A stretch of 64,000 nt of DNA from Brevibacterium permense (lineage in GTDB: Bacteria; Actinomycetota; Actinomycetes; Actinomycetales; Brevibacteriaceae). A model generated the notes under the pieces. That model ran no database searches, was not told the origin of the DNA, and saw only the letters and a program-made list of their open reading frames with translations. Location: assembly GCF_025506275.1 (NCBI RefSeq), contig NZ_QYCP01000077.1, positions 1-64,000 on the forward strand, in the 5' to 3' direction. This document shows positions 42,393 through 50,724 of this stretch, in pieces; the first letter of the stretch is position 1; every line of letters starts with the position of its first letter. The position numbers and the translations under genes were made by a program.

Positions 42393-43307
42393 TCAGTGTC
42401 CTTTCTTGGAGTTCGGATCGAGGGCGTCGCGCAGAGCGTCGCCGAAGAGGTTGAAGGCCAGGCAGATGAAGAGGATGGCCAGGCCGGGGAACAGTGCTGT
42501 CGAGGGTGCACGGAAGATGTACTGCTGGGCGTCGGAGAGCATGATCCCGAGACTCGGCGAGGGCGGCTGGATACCGAGTCCGAGGAAGGAGAGCATCGAT
42601 TCTCCGATCACTGCGGTCGGCAGGATCACCGTGGCCTGGACGATGACCGCCGAGGCGGCGTTGGGCAGGATGTGCATGCCCAGGATACGAGCCTTCGACG
42701 CGTCGGTGGCGATTGCGGCCTTGACGAAGTCCGCAGACTTCAGCCGCATCGTCTCACCCCTGACAACCCGGATCATCGTGGGCACCTGCGAGATGCCCAA
42801 GGCGATCGCAGCATTGGAGAGGCTGGGTCCCGAGATCGCTGCCAGACCGACGGCGATGATGAGGAACGGGAACGCCAGAGTCACGTCGGTCAGCCGCGAG
42901 ATGACAGAGTCGAGTCCACGGAAATAGCCGGCCAGCAGCCCAAGAGGAGTCCCGACGACGACGGCGAGCGCCACAGCCAGCAGCCCCACCTGCAGAGAGG
43001 CGCGGACGCCGAAGGCGAGCCGCGAGAGGATGTCACGGCCCAGGTCATCGGTGCCGAAGACGTAGCCGATCGTGCCTGGGACCTGGAACGGGACCTCGAA
43101 GTTCGTCTGGGCGAAGCCGTAGGGGGCGATGAGCGGAGCGAAGATTCCGATGATGAGGACGATGACGACCATGACCGAGCCGATGATTCCCATCGGGGTC
43201 GACAGGATCGAGCGCAGCAGCCACAGTGCGCGATTGCTCGAGGCGTGGAACTCGGGGGCGAGTCCTTGGGTGCTCTTGTCCGTGTTGGTGACGATGGGTG
43301 TGCTCAT
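42393..43307 (-). CDS. Peptide-type ABC transporter permease (DppC/GsiD type)
   Basis: A 304-residue permease with six membrane segments. YGFAQTNFEVPFQVPGTIGYVFGTDDLGRDILSRL is the typical DppC periplasmic segment, and VKAAIATDASKARILGMHILPNA is the EAA loop region. Its ATG overlaps the stop of the DppB-type gene by 4 bp. Confidence 0.9.
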   Translation of the reverse strand: MSTPIVTNTDKSTQGLAPEFHASSNRALWLLRSILSTPMGIIGSVMVVIVLIIGIFAPLIAPYGFAQTNFEVPFQVPGTIGYVFGTDDLGRDILSRLAFGVRASLQVGLLAVALAVVVGTPLGLLAGYFRGLDSVISRLTDVTLAFPFLIIAVGLAAISGPSLSNAAIALGISQVPTMIRVVRGETMRLKSADFVKAAIATDASKARILGMHILPNAASAVIVQATVILPTAVIGESMLSFLGLGIQPPSPSLGIMLSDAQQYIFRAPSTALFPGLAILFICLAFNLFGDALRDALDPNSKKGH

Positions 43308-44260
43308 GAGGCATCCTCGCTGACGCGGATCTGGGGGTTGATGACCGAGTAGAGGATGTCGACGGCCAGATTGATGAGAATGTAGGAGGCGGTGATGACG
43401 AGGACGACGGCTTGGATGACCGGATAGTCACGGGAGAAGACCGCGTCGAGTGTGAGTTTGCCGATGCCCGGCAGAGCGAAGATCCGCTCGGTGACGACCG
43501 CTCCGGAGATCAGTCCGCCCAGCTGCAGGCCGACGATGGTGACGAGGACGATGAGCGAATTGCGCAGTCCGTAGCGGAAGAGCACCCGTGGGCGCGAGAG
43601 TCCTTTGGCTCGCGCCATTCGCACGTAGTCGGTCCCCATGGTCTCGATCATCGAGGCTCTCGTCTGTCGGGTGATGACCGCGGCCAGGCTGGTACCGAGG
43701 ATCACTGCCGGCAGGGTGAGGTAGTAGATGCCGCGGATCGGATCGGAGAGCACATCGACATAGCCCGACGCAGGGAACCAGCCCAGGCTCACCGCCAGGG
43801 CGAGGATCGCTAGAAGTCCGAGCCAGAAATTCGGTACCGAGAGCCCGAGAAGGGCGATGAAGTTGCTGCCGATCTCCGGCCACTTCCCGCGGTAGCGTTC
43901 GGCGAGCATGCCCAACGCGATGCCGACGACCACTGCGACGACGATGGCGTAGAGAGCAAGCCAGAGAGTCACCGGCAGCGTGGTCGCAATCATCGAGGTG
44001 ACCGGCAGCCCCGTGCGAGTGGAATCACCGAGGTCGCCGGCGACGATCGATCCGAGGAACTTGAGGAACTGGACGAGAAGGGGCTGGTCGAGGCCGAGGT
44101 CCGCGCGGATCGCATCGAGTCGTTCGGGGGTCGCCTCTTCGCCGGCCATAGCCAGAGCAGGATCGCCGGGAAGGAGACGCACGCCGAAGAAGATGACGAT
44201 CCCCGAGAGAACGAAGGTGATGATCGCGTGAAGGATCTTGGTGAGCACGAACCGGGTCAT
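43304..44260 (-). CDS. Peptide-type ABC transporter permease (DppB/GsiC type)
   Basis: A 318-residue permease: ILHAIITFVLSGIVIFFGVRLLPGDPALAMAGEEATPE at the N-terminus and DYVRMARAKGLSRPRVLFRYGLRNSL as the EAA loop, with GAVVTERIFALPGIGKLTLDAVFSRDYP at the end, all classic DppB. It overlaps both neighbours by 4 bp (binding-protein gene and DppC-type gene). Confidence 0.9.
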   Translation of the reverse strand: MTRFVLTKILHAIITFVLSGIVIFFGVRLLPGDPALAMAGEEATPERLDAIRADLGLDQPLLVQFLKFLGSIVAGDLGDSTRTGLPVTSMIATTLPVTLWLALYAIVVAVVVGIALGMLAERYRGKWPEIGSNFIALLGLSVPNFWLGLLAILALAVSLGWFPASGYVDVLSDPIRGIYYLTLPAVILGTSLAAVITRQTRASMIETMGTDYVRMARAKGLSRPRVLFRYGLRNSLIVLVTIVGLQLGGLISGAVVTERIFALPGIGKLTLDAVFSRDYPVIQAVVLVITASYILINLAVDILYSVINPQIRVSEDAS

Positions 44261-45870
44261 CGCTGACCTCCGTTCTTGAGGAAGCCGGCTTCCGAGAGAT
44301 GCACGACCCCGTCGGAGTAGACGTCGATTCCGGCGACGTTTTCGGTGTAGGCAGTGAGGTTCTTCTGCCGGTAGAGGTAAATGATCGAGTTGATCTCCGC
44401 GATCCGCGTGGAGGCCCGGCCGTAGAGTTCGGCGCGTTCGCCTTCGTCGGTGACCTCGCTGGCTCGTGTGAGCAGGTCACTGAGCTCGTCATCATCGACC
44501 CCGGTGACGTTGTTGGCAGCCTCCGGGTAGTGGAAGGTGTAGAGATTGCCGTGCGGGTCGACGCGACCCGACCAGCCGAGTTGAAGCAGTTCGTAGTCAC
44601 CGCGGTCCTGAGCATCGAGGAGGGCGGTGTACTCCATCGGCTGAACCTTGATGTCGAAGCCGGCTTCCTTGGTGGCCGCCTGTACCGCCTGGGCGAAACG
44701 AAGGGTGTCCTGGGTGTTCGAGACCTTCATGTTCACCTTCAGCGGCAGCTCGACCCCGGCATCCTCGAGGAGCTTCTTCGCGCCTTCGGGGTCGTAGTCG
44801 ACGCAGTCGTTGCTCGCATCCGTTGCGAAGGGGCTGTCGGGGGCGATGCCGGAACACGCCGGTGAGAACCATCCGTTGAAGACGGTGTTGACCAGGGCCT
44901 TGCGATCAATGGCCATCGACAATGCTCGACGTACCTTAGGGTCCTGCCCCAACGGTGTCTCGAAGTTCGCGGGGTTGTCGCCGAAGCTCATATTGACCGT
45001 CAGTCCTTGGTACCCGAGCGAGTTCGACTGCAGGAGGCCGATGCCGGTCTCCTCGTCGAGGGCGTCGACATCCTGCGGGGAGATCGTATCGGCGACTTGG
45101 ACGTCTCCTGACCGAATGTTCGCGGCGCGGATATTGGCGTCGGTCATGATCTGGTAGGTGATCGAGTCGAGGTGGATCTTGTCGGCGTCGTAGTAGTTGG
45201 GGTCTTTGACCACCTTGATCGATGTCTGGGCGATGCGCTCCTCGAATTTGAACGGCCCGACGCAGACGGGGTTGTCGCCGAAGTCATCGCCCTCGTCCTC
45301 CAGGGCTTTCGGCGACATGATCATTCCGGCCCGGTCGGCGAGTGCTGCGGTGAAAGGAGCGAAGGGTTTCTCGAAGGTGACTTCGAGAGTGTGGTCGTCG
45401 AGCGCGGTGACGTCGTCGATGGGTCCGAGCTCGGCGGCTCGAGAGGACTCTTCGAGATTGAGCCCGCGTTCGATGGTCGTCTTCACCGCCTCGGCGCCGA
45501 ACTCGGTTCCGTCGGCGAACTTCACCCCGTCCTTCAGCGGAATCCTCACCGTCTTGCCGTCCTTGGAGATCGCCGGGAGTTCGGTCGCGAGCATCGGGGT
45601 GATCTCACCCTTGTCGTCGATGTCGTAGAGCTTCTGGCACATCGTCTGCATGACGTAGCGAGTGTAGAGAGACGAGGAGGTGGTCGGGTCGAGTCGATCC
45701 GGTTCAGAGGACAGGGCCATGACGAGGTCACCACCTTCCCTGAAATCTCCCGGCTCCGCGCCGACCGACTTCACGTCGGTACGGTCAGGCGGATCTTCCA
45801 AGGGTTGAACCGGAACGCATCCGGCTAGCAGAACAGCACCGGCAAGCGCTGCAACCATCCGTAATTTCAC
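44257..45870 (-). CDS. Peptide-type ABC transporter substrate-binding lipoprotein
   Basis: A 537-residue SBP family 5 protein. The signal peptide VKLRMVAALAGAVLLAGC has its lipobox cysteine at residue 18. The mature protein contains GGDLVMALSSEPDRLDPTTSSSLYTRYVMQT, IPLKDGVKFADGTEFGAEAVK and RRALSMAIDRKALVNTVFNGW, hallmarks of DppA/OppA/GsiB-type proteins. GTG 45870 was chosen because GGGAG lies five bases upstream and the signal peptide starts at once; an ATG 12 bases earlier is possible, and a TTG at 45918 would lie in an operator-like box. It is the first gene of a six-gene operon. Confidence 0.87.
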   Translation of the reverse strand: MKLRMVAALAGAVLLAGCVPVQPLEDPPDRTDVKSVGAEPGDFREGGDLVMALSSEPDRLDPTTSSSLYTRYVMQTMCQKLYDIDDKGEITPMLATELPAISKDGKTVRIPLKDGVKFADGTEFGAEAVKTTIERGLNLEESSRAAELGPIDDVTALDDHTLEVTFEKPFAPFTAALADRAGMIMSPKALEDEGDDFGDNPVCVGPFKFEERIAQTSIKVVKDPNYYDADKIHLDSITYQIMTDANIRAANIRSGDVQVADTISPQDVDALDEETGIGLLQSNSLGYQGLTVNMSFGDNPANFETPLGQDPKVRRALSMAIDRKALVNTVFNGWFSPACSGIAPDSPFATDASNDCVDYDPEGAKKLLEDAGVELPLKVNMKVSNTQDTLRFAQAVQAATKEAGFDIKVQPMEYTALLDAQDRGDYELLQLGWSGRVDPHGNLYTFHYPEAANNVTGVDDDELSDLLTRASEVTDEGERAELYGRASTRIAEINSIIYLYRQKNLTAYTENVAGIDVYSDGVVHLSEAGFLKNGGQR

Positions 45871-45908
45871 ACGCACTCCCATGAGGGCAACAGGTCGATG
45901 AGGAATAT

Positions 45909-45918
45909 TTGCATACAA
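45909..45918. promoter_or_regulatory. Candidate GntR/FCD operator, box 1
   Basis: TTGCATACAA differs at one base from the perfect palindrome TTGTATACAA 30 bp away. It fits the T-x-GT-N-AC-x-A pattern of FadR/FCD regulators and lies about 40 bp before the binding-protein start. Confidence 0.5.
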
Positions 45919-45938
45919 TCTATATGCTGTTTAGAGTT

Positions 45939-45948
45939 TTGTATACAA
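45939..45948. promoter_or_regulatory. Candidate GntR/FCD operator, box 2
   Basis: TTGTATACAA is a perfect 10-bp palindrome in the divergent promoter region between the ABC operon and the DUF1275 gene. Spacing to box 1 is 30 bp, close to three helical turns, so a regulator could bind both on one DNA face. Confidence 0.55.
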
Positions 45949-45982
45949 CCACTGAGAAATTTCTGAACGATGGGATGCTTCC

Positions 45983-46684
45983 ATGACTCGTCGCCTCGAC
46001 CTGGCCATGCTGCTGTTGCTGACCTTCTCGACCGGGATGGTCGACGCCATCGGCTACCTCGGCTTCGATAAGGTCTTCACCGGCAATATGACCGGCAACG
46101 TCGTCATCCTCGGCATGGGCCTCGCCGGCGCCGACGGCGTTCCCGTCCTCCGCCCCGCCCTTGCACTCGTGTTCTTCATGCTCGGAGCCGCACTGTCGGG
46201 TCGCATCCTCGGCGACATCGGCGAGAACTGGCACCACCGGACGACCGTGATCTTCTCCGGCGTCGCCGTCGGCTGTGCCGCACTGTCCGTCTACGTCGCG
46301 GTCGTCCCCGACCCCGAGATCGGTCTTGCCGGCACGATCTTCACCTCAGCCCTGTCCGCTCTCATGGGCGCGCAGGCCGCGGCCGCACGGAAGATGAAGA
46401 TCGCCGACGTCACCACCGTGGTCGTGACCTCGACGATCGTCGGCCTCGCCGCCGATTCAAGCCTGGCCGGAGGTGACAACATTCGGTGGATTCGCCGAGC
46501 CCTCGCCGTCGTCCTCATCCTCATCGGCGCGCTGGCCGGTGCCGCCACGCTCATGCTCAATCAGTGGATCGGCATCGCCCTCGTCGCCGTCATGATCGCC
46601 GCCGCAGCCGTGATCGGCCACGTCGGCGAGAAGAAGAGACGAACCCGCGCCGAGGCGGCCGCCGCCGTTCCATCGAACGCCTGA
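45983..46684 (+). CDS. DUF1275 (YoaK-type) membrane protein
   Basis: A 233-residue protein with six predicted membrane segments. The conserved TFSTGMVDAIGYLGFDKVFTGNMTGNVVILG block of DUF1275 opens it, and SALMGAQAAAARKMKIADVTTVVVTSTI is in the centre. The function of the family is unknown. It is divergent from the peptide transporter operon and shares the region with two candidate GntR boxes. Its C-terminal end holds a 12-mer copy (46649-46660). A perfect hairpin terminator follows. Confidence 0.85.
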   Translation: MTRRLDLAMLLLLTFSTGMVDAIGYLGFDKVFTGNMTGNVVILGMGLAGADGVPVLRPALALVFFMLGAALSGRILGDIGENWHHRTTVIFSGVAVGCAALSVYVAVVPDPEIGLAGTIFTSALSALMGAQAAAARKMKIADVTTVVVTSTIVGLAADSSLAGGDNIRWIRRALAVVLILIGALAGAATLMLNQWIGIALVAVMIAAAAVIGHVGEKKRRTRAEAAAAVPSNA

Positions 46685-46703
46685 GGTCCGACTGCGCCCG
46701 GTC

Positions 46704-46733
46704 GGGGCCGTGGCCGCAATCGGCCACGGCCCC
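46704..46733 (+). terminator. Rho-independent-type terminator after the DUF1275 gene
   Basis: GGGGCCGTGGCCG pairs perfectly with CGGCCACGGCCCC across a 4-base loop and is followed by ATCTTT. It lies 19 bases past the stop codon. Confidence 0.85.
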
Positions 46734-46764
46734 ATCTTTGACGAGGCACCGATCCCAGTCGGCG

Positions 46765-48060
46765 TCACCGGACGCCGAGCTTCTTCCACACCACGAGGAT
46801 CGCCGCCACGCTCAGTGCTCCGGCGAGCAGCACCCAATAGGCCGGGGCTTTCGCGTCACCGGTGATGCCGATGAGCCAGGCCGCCACCAGCGGGGTCAGT
46901 CCGCCGAAGATTGCAACGCCGACGTTGTAGCCCAGCGACAGCCCGGTCCCTCGCACCTCGGTCGGGAAGATGTCGCCCATGACACTGGCCAGTGGACCGT
47001 AGTAGGCGGCCTTCAGGATCGAGAAGATGATGACCACGACGATGAGCACCGTCAGCGCGTTGGCAGCGACGACCCAGGTGAAGAGAACCCAGGTGAGCAC
47101 CATGACCGCGAGCGCCGCCGGAATCATGAATGCCAACCGCCCGACCTTGTCGCAGAAGTAGCCGGCGACCGGTGTGCAGAACAACAGCACGAGCCCGGAC
47201 ACCAGGGTCGCCCAGAACCCAGCGGAGCTGTTCATACCGAGGTTGTCCACAGCGTAGGTCGGGACATACGTGATGAAGTAGTTCAGGCACGTCGAGACGG
47301 CGATCGCGCCGATCGCCAACAGCACCGCCAGTTTGTGATGCCGCAGCACACCCCCGATGGCCGCCGCTTCCTTGGGCTTCTCTGCCTGGGCAGCGGCGAA
47401 CTCAGGAGATTCGGGAACATGCCGACGAATGTAGAGTCCCACCGGGCCGACGAGGAGCCCGACGATGAATGGCAGGCGGAAGCCCCAGGTCTCAAGCTTC
47501 TCCTGAGTCAGCGTCGTCGTCACGGCCACACCGATGACAGAAGCCAAGATCGTCGACATCGCCTGCGAGGTGAACTGCCAACTGGCGGCGAAGCCGCGCC
47601 GATCGGGCAGATGTTCGACCATGAGAGACGTCGCCGAGCCGAATTCTCCTCCGGCGGCGAACCCTTGGATGAGTCGGGCGAGCAGAATGAGCAGCGGCGC
47701 GGCCAGTCCGATGACATGTGCCGGTGGCATGAGCACGATCATCAGGGTGCCTGCGAACATCAGCCAGATTGTCAGCGTCAATGCCGGCTTGCGTCCCTTC
47801 CGGTCAGCAAAGCTGCCGAGCATGATTGCTCCGACCGGGCGGATGAAGAACGAAAGCGCGAAAGTGCCCAAGGCCAGCATCACCGAAACCGCATGACTCT
47901 CGGAGGGAAAGAACGCCACGGAGATGTAGACGGAGAAGTACGCATAGACCGAGATGTCGTACCACTCGAGGGCGTTGCCGATCGAGGCCGCGGTGATGAC
48001 CTTCCACGATTTCACCGGTTTGTTCTCAGCGGTATTCTGCGCTGACAGCCGTTCTGTCAT
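46765..48060 (-). CDS. MFS transporter, metabolite:H+ symporter (MHS) family
   Basis: A 431-residue MFS protein with 12 membrane segments. ASIGNALEWYDISVYAYF is the MHS-type first segment, GSFADRKGRKPAL is the motif between segments 2 and 3, and QGFAAGGEFGSATSLMVEHLPDRRGF is the MHS signature. MHS members carry citrate, alpha-ketoglutarate, shikimate or betaine-like osmolytes with protons. Adjacency to an M20 peptidase suggests a peptide- or amino-acid-derived substrate; this is inference. Confidence 0.87.
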   Translation of the reverse strand: MTERLSAQNTAENKPVKSWKVITAASIGNALEWYDISVYAYFSVYISVAFFPSESHAVSVMLALGTFALSFFIRPVGAIMLGSFADRKGRKPALTLTIWLMFAGTLMIVLMPPAHVIGLAAPLLILLARLIQGFAAGGEFGSATSLMVEHLPDRRGFAASWQFTSQAMSTILASVIGVAVTTTLTQEKLETWGFRLPFIVGLLVGPVGLYIRRHVPESPEFAAAQAEKPKEAAAIGGVLRHHKLAVLLAIGAIAVSTCLNYFITYVPTYAVDNLGMNSSAGFWATLVSGLVLLFCTPVAGYFCDKVGRLAFMIPAALAVMVLTWVLFTWVVAANALTVLIVVVIIFSILKAAYYGPLASVMGDIFPTEVRGTGLSLGYNVGVAIFGGLTPLVAAWLIGITGDAKAPAYWVLLAGALSVAAILVVWKKLGVR

Positions 48061-48139
48061 GACCGGGCTCCTTTGCCTGCAGTGTGGTGGTGGGATGAAT
48101 TGGTTGTCGGCGACATGGGTTCTCCGACAGCTGGCGGGA

Positions 48140-49603
48140 TCATTTCGAGGAGAACCAGTCGTCCGGACGCATATGCATGTCCCAGAACATTCCCGTCATG
48201 ATCTCCGCACCCTGTTCGAGGATCGATACCAGGGCATGTTCATCGGGTGCGTGCTGGTTGCAGCCCGGATAGGAATGCGGCACCCACACCGTCGGCAGCC
48301 CGAGCACTTCGGCGAATACATCGTTCGGGATCGTGCCTCCGAGGTTCGGCTCGACGGCGACCTCGAGTCCGGTCGTCTCACGGATCGAGTCCACCGCCGC
48401 CGTGACGACTCGTGCTCCCGGGTCCAATCGTGTGGCCGGCATGCAGTGTTCGAACTCGACCGCGGCCCCATGGATCCCGTTTTCTTCAAGGAAGGTCCGG
48501 ACCCGGTTCTCGAAGTCACTCACATCGGTGCCGACGACGTATCGCAGCTGCATGCTCGCCGAGGCGGCGCCGGGGATCGCGTTGACGACCTGAGCCGGAT
48601 CGCCCGCGTCGAGGGCGAGAACCTCGAGGACGTTGAATGCGAAGACCCGTTCTGCCGGGCTCAGGCCGGGCTCGCCCCAGTCCGGATCGGTCTCCGGTGC
48701 TCCCTCCTCGGCGATCTCGGGAAGCTTCGCCACCGCATCGAGCACCGAGGCGGGAGGAGCGTCGGGACGCAGAGCAGGGATCTGGATGACGCCGTTGCCG
48801 TCGACCAGAGAGCTGATCGCTGCGGCGATGACCGTGGCCGGGTTCCGCAGACGACCGCCCCAATTGCCCGAGTGATGGTCGCCGTCGCGTTCGTGGGCGA
48901 CGAGTCGGAAATTCAATGCCCCGCGGGAGCCGAGGAACAGCGTGGGCACCTCGGCGGCGATCCGTGGACCGTCGGAGGCGAGGAAGAGTTCGGCCGAGAG
49001 CTCTTCGGCATGTGCTGCTGCGAAGGAGCGGAGGCCCTTGGATCCTGCCTCCTCAGCGGTCTCGATGAGGATCGTGACGTTGTATCCCAGCTTCGCCTCG
49101 GCGACTCCTCTTTCCGCGCGAAGTCCATCGAGGACGGTCCGCAGTGCCGCCGTGTTCACGCTGTGCTGGCCCTTGTTGTCGGCGGTGCCGCGACCGTACA
49201 GTCGATCGCCGTCACGGGTGAGTACCCAGGGGTCGAGCCCATCGGCCCACTGCGAGTCGTGGGCGAACTGCACATCAGCGTGGCCGTAGAGCAGCACCGT
49301 CGGCAGCTGCTCGTCCTCGACGCGCTTGGCGATGAGAAGCGGATGCTCGTCCGATTCCGGATTGTCGTGGATGGTCGAGGCGAAGCCGAGTTCGTCGAGT
49401 TCCGGAACCAGCTCTTCGCTGAGGTAGGCCAGCGCCGCCGGCCCGCCTCCGGGAGCTTGGCTTTCGGTGCGACGCGCGACACGACGGGATAGTCGCTCGA
49501 GGAATCCGGTGCTGCGGACGAATTCGCTCGCACTTCGGGCAAGGTCGGCTCGGGTCTCGGAGGTTGTCGCCGCAACGTCGCGGGCGGTGTTCTCTGCGTT
49601 CAT
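48140..49603 (-). CDS. M20-family metallopeptidase/dipeptidase
   Basis: A 487-residue M20 peptidase. Metal-binding motifs are LYGHADVQ, GRGTADNKGQ, ETAEEAGS, ASDGP and the late HSYPGCNQHAPDEH. Between them lies the dimerisation domain (FRLVAHERDGDHHSGNWGGRL to FENRVRTFLEE). Relatives hydrolyse dipeptides, N-acyl amino acids or carnosine. The ATG at 49603 was chosen; another ATG at 49615 is equally unsupported by a ribosome site, so translation may be weak. It contains one near-copy of the 12-mer (48558-48567). It is divergent from a LysR gene, with tandem operator-like repeats between them. Confidence 0.85.
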   Translation of the reverse strand: MNAENTARDVAATTSETRADLARSASEFVRSTGFLERLSRRVARRTESQAPGGGPAALAYLSEELVPELDELGFASTIHDNPESDEHPLLIAKRVEDEQLPTVLLYGHADVQFAHDSQWADGLDPWVLTRDGDRLYGRGTADNKGQHSVNTAALRTVLDGLRAERGVAEAKLGYNVTILIETAEEAGSKGLRSFAAAHAEELSAELFLASDGPRIAAEVPTLFLGSRGALNFRLVAHERDGDHHSGNWGGRLRNPATVIAAAISSLVDGNGVIQIPALRPDAPPASVLDAVAKLPEIAEEGAPETDPDWGEPGLSPAERVFAFNVLEVLALDAGDPAQVVNAIPGAASASMQLRYVVGTDVSDFENRVRTFLEENGIHGAAVEFEHCMPATRLDPGARVVTAAVDSIRETTGLEVAVEPNLGGTIPNDVFAEVLGLPTVWVPHSYPGCNQHAPDEHALVSILEQGAEIMTGMFWDMHMRPDDWFSSK

Positions 49604-49659
49604 GTTTGTCAGCATCGCCCAAGCGAAGTCTCAGCGAAATGCGGATCAGTCCACTCTCG

Positions 49660-49698
49660 GGTGCGGTTCCCGCACCGAGGTGGTGCATTTCCTGCACC
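49660..49698. promoter_or_regulatory. Tandem LysR-type operators between M20 peptidase and LysR genes
   Basis: Two boxes, GGTGC-GGTTCCC-GCACC (49660-49676) and GGTGC-ATTTCCT-GCACC (49682-49698), share arms and the central TTCC. They are spaced 22 bp apart, about two helical turns. They occupy the divergent promoter region and are the natural binding sites of the LysR protein encoded at 49742. Confidence 0.7.
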
Positions 49699-49741
49699 AC
49701 CGACGTACCCTGGACTCGAACCCGGCCGAAGGACGACCACG

Positions 49742-50641
49742 ATGACCGATCTCCGCAGTCTCAAGACCCTGCTTGCCGTTGTCGAATACGGGTCGATCCA
49801 TCTTGCCGCACGCTCCACCTTCATCTCACATTCCACGGCAAGTCGCCAGATCAGAAGCCTGGAGGAGCACTACGGCACAAAGCTCTTCGAGAGATCGAGT
49901 TCTGGCGTCCTTCCTACGGCTCAATGCTTGGCAGTGGCGGACTTCGCGCGCAGAACTGTTGCAGAGTCGGAATTGCTCGCCGATTCGTTCGGGGAGTATT
50001 CGGGCGCTGTCGAAACCGTCTCGATCGTGACGAGCACCGGATTGGGGCAGACGGTGGTAGCCGATGCCATCAACCGACTGGTTCGGACCACAGACCGAGT
50101 TCAGGTCAGCATCATCGACCGAGGCTCGGTCGAAGCCCTGCAGGTGCTGCGGAACCAACGGGCCGACCTGTGCGTGAATTTCTCCGTCTCCAGTCACGAA
50201 TTCGGCACACTGCCAGGAGTCCGCAAGGTCGCCGAGGTGGAAGCGACGAATTTCGCGATTCTCGATGGACACCATCCGCTGGCTGAGCGCGCCAGTCTCT
50301 TCATCAGCGACATGACCGACTACCCCGTCGGCACACTCCCTGCAGGAAACACCGCTCGAATGCGCATCGAGCAGGCGGTGAGGGCACAGGGGCAGGTCTT
50401 CTCCCCATCACTCGAGGCCACCTGTCCGGTTCTCATGCTGCGCTCCCTTGTGGGAACGTCCATGATCGCCATGATGGCCGGTCGAACCATTCCGACGAAT
50501 CTCGATGCGGTTGGCTGCAAAGCGATTCCGATCGTCGATCCGGATATCGAATCGCGCTACATTCAGGTCCTCGAAGCCGACCCGCGTCGCGAATCCCACG
50601 GTCTCGACCTCATGGTGGAGGCCCTGAAGAACAGTCTCTGA
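49742..50641 (+). CDS. LysR-family transcriptional regulator
   Basis: A 299-residue regulator: MTDLRSLKTLLAVVEYGSIHLAARSTFISHSTASRQIRSLEEHYGTKLFERSSSG contains the winged helix, though SHSTASRQ is an unusual version of the recognition helix. The remainder is a LysR effector domain. The ATG at 49742 follows GAAGGACG. It is divergent from the M20 peptidase with tandem operators between, so it most likely controls that gene and itself. The DUF296 gene follows on the same strand. Confidence 0.85.
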   Translation: MTDLRSLKTLLAVVEYGSIHLAARSTFISHSTASRQIRSLEEHYGTKLFERSSSGVLPTAQCLAVADFARRTVAESELLADSFGEYSGAVETVSIVTSTGLGQTVVADAINRLVRTTDRVQVSIIDRGSVEALQVLRNQRADLCVNFSVSSHEFGTLPGVRKVAEVEATNFAILDGHHPLAERASLFISDMTDYPVGTLPAGNTARMRIEQAVRAQGQVFSPSLEATCPVLMLRSLVGTSMIAMMAGRTIPTNLDAVGCKAIPIVDPDIESRYIQVLEADPRRESHGLDLMVEALKNSL

Positions 50642-50724
50642 TTCCTCGAACGATGCTGGAACCTCATGTTCCACATCATGGGTCCTGGCGAGCGCCGACA
50701 CTCCTCGACGCCGATAATCGAGAC

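Noticed and set aside
46486..48045. 519-residue plus-strand open frame
   Set aside because: It lies antisense to the MHS transporter and in another frame of the DUF1275 gene; its composition is dominated by Arg/His/Asp/Glu and it has no domain.
47954..49492. 512-residue plus-strand open frame
   Set aside because: It is a shadow opposite the MFS and M20 peptidase genes, without a ribosome site or recognisable motif.
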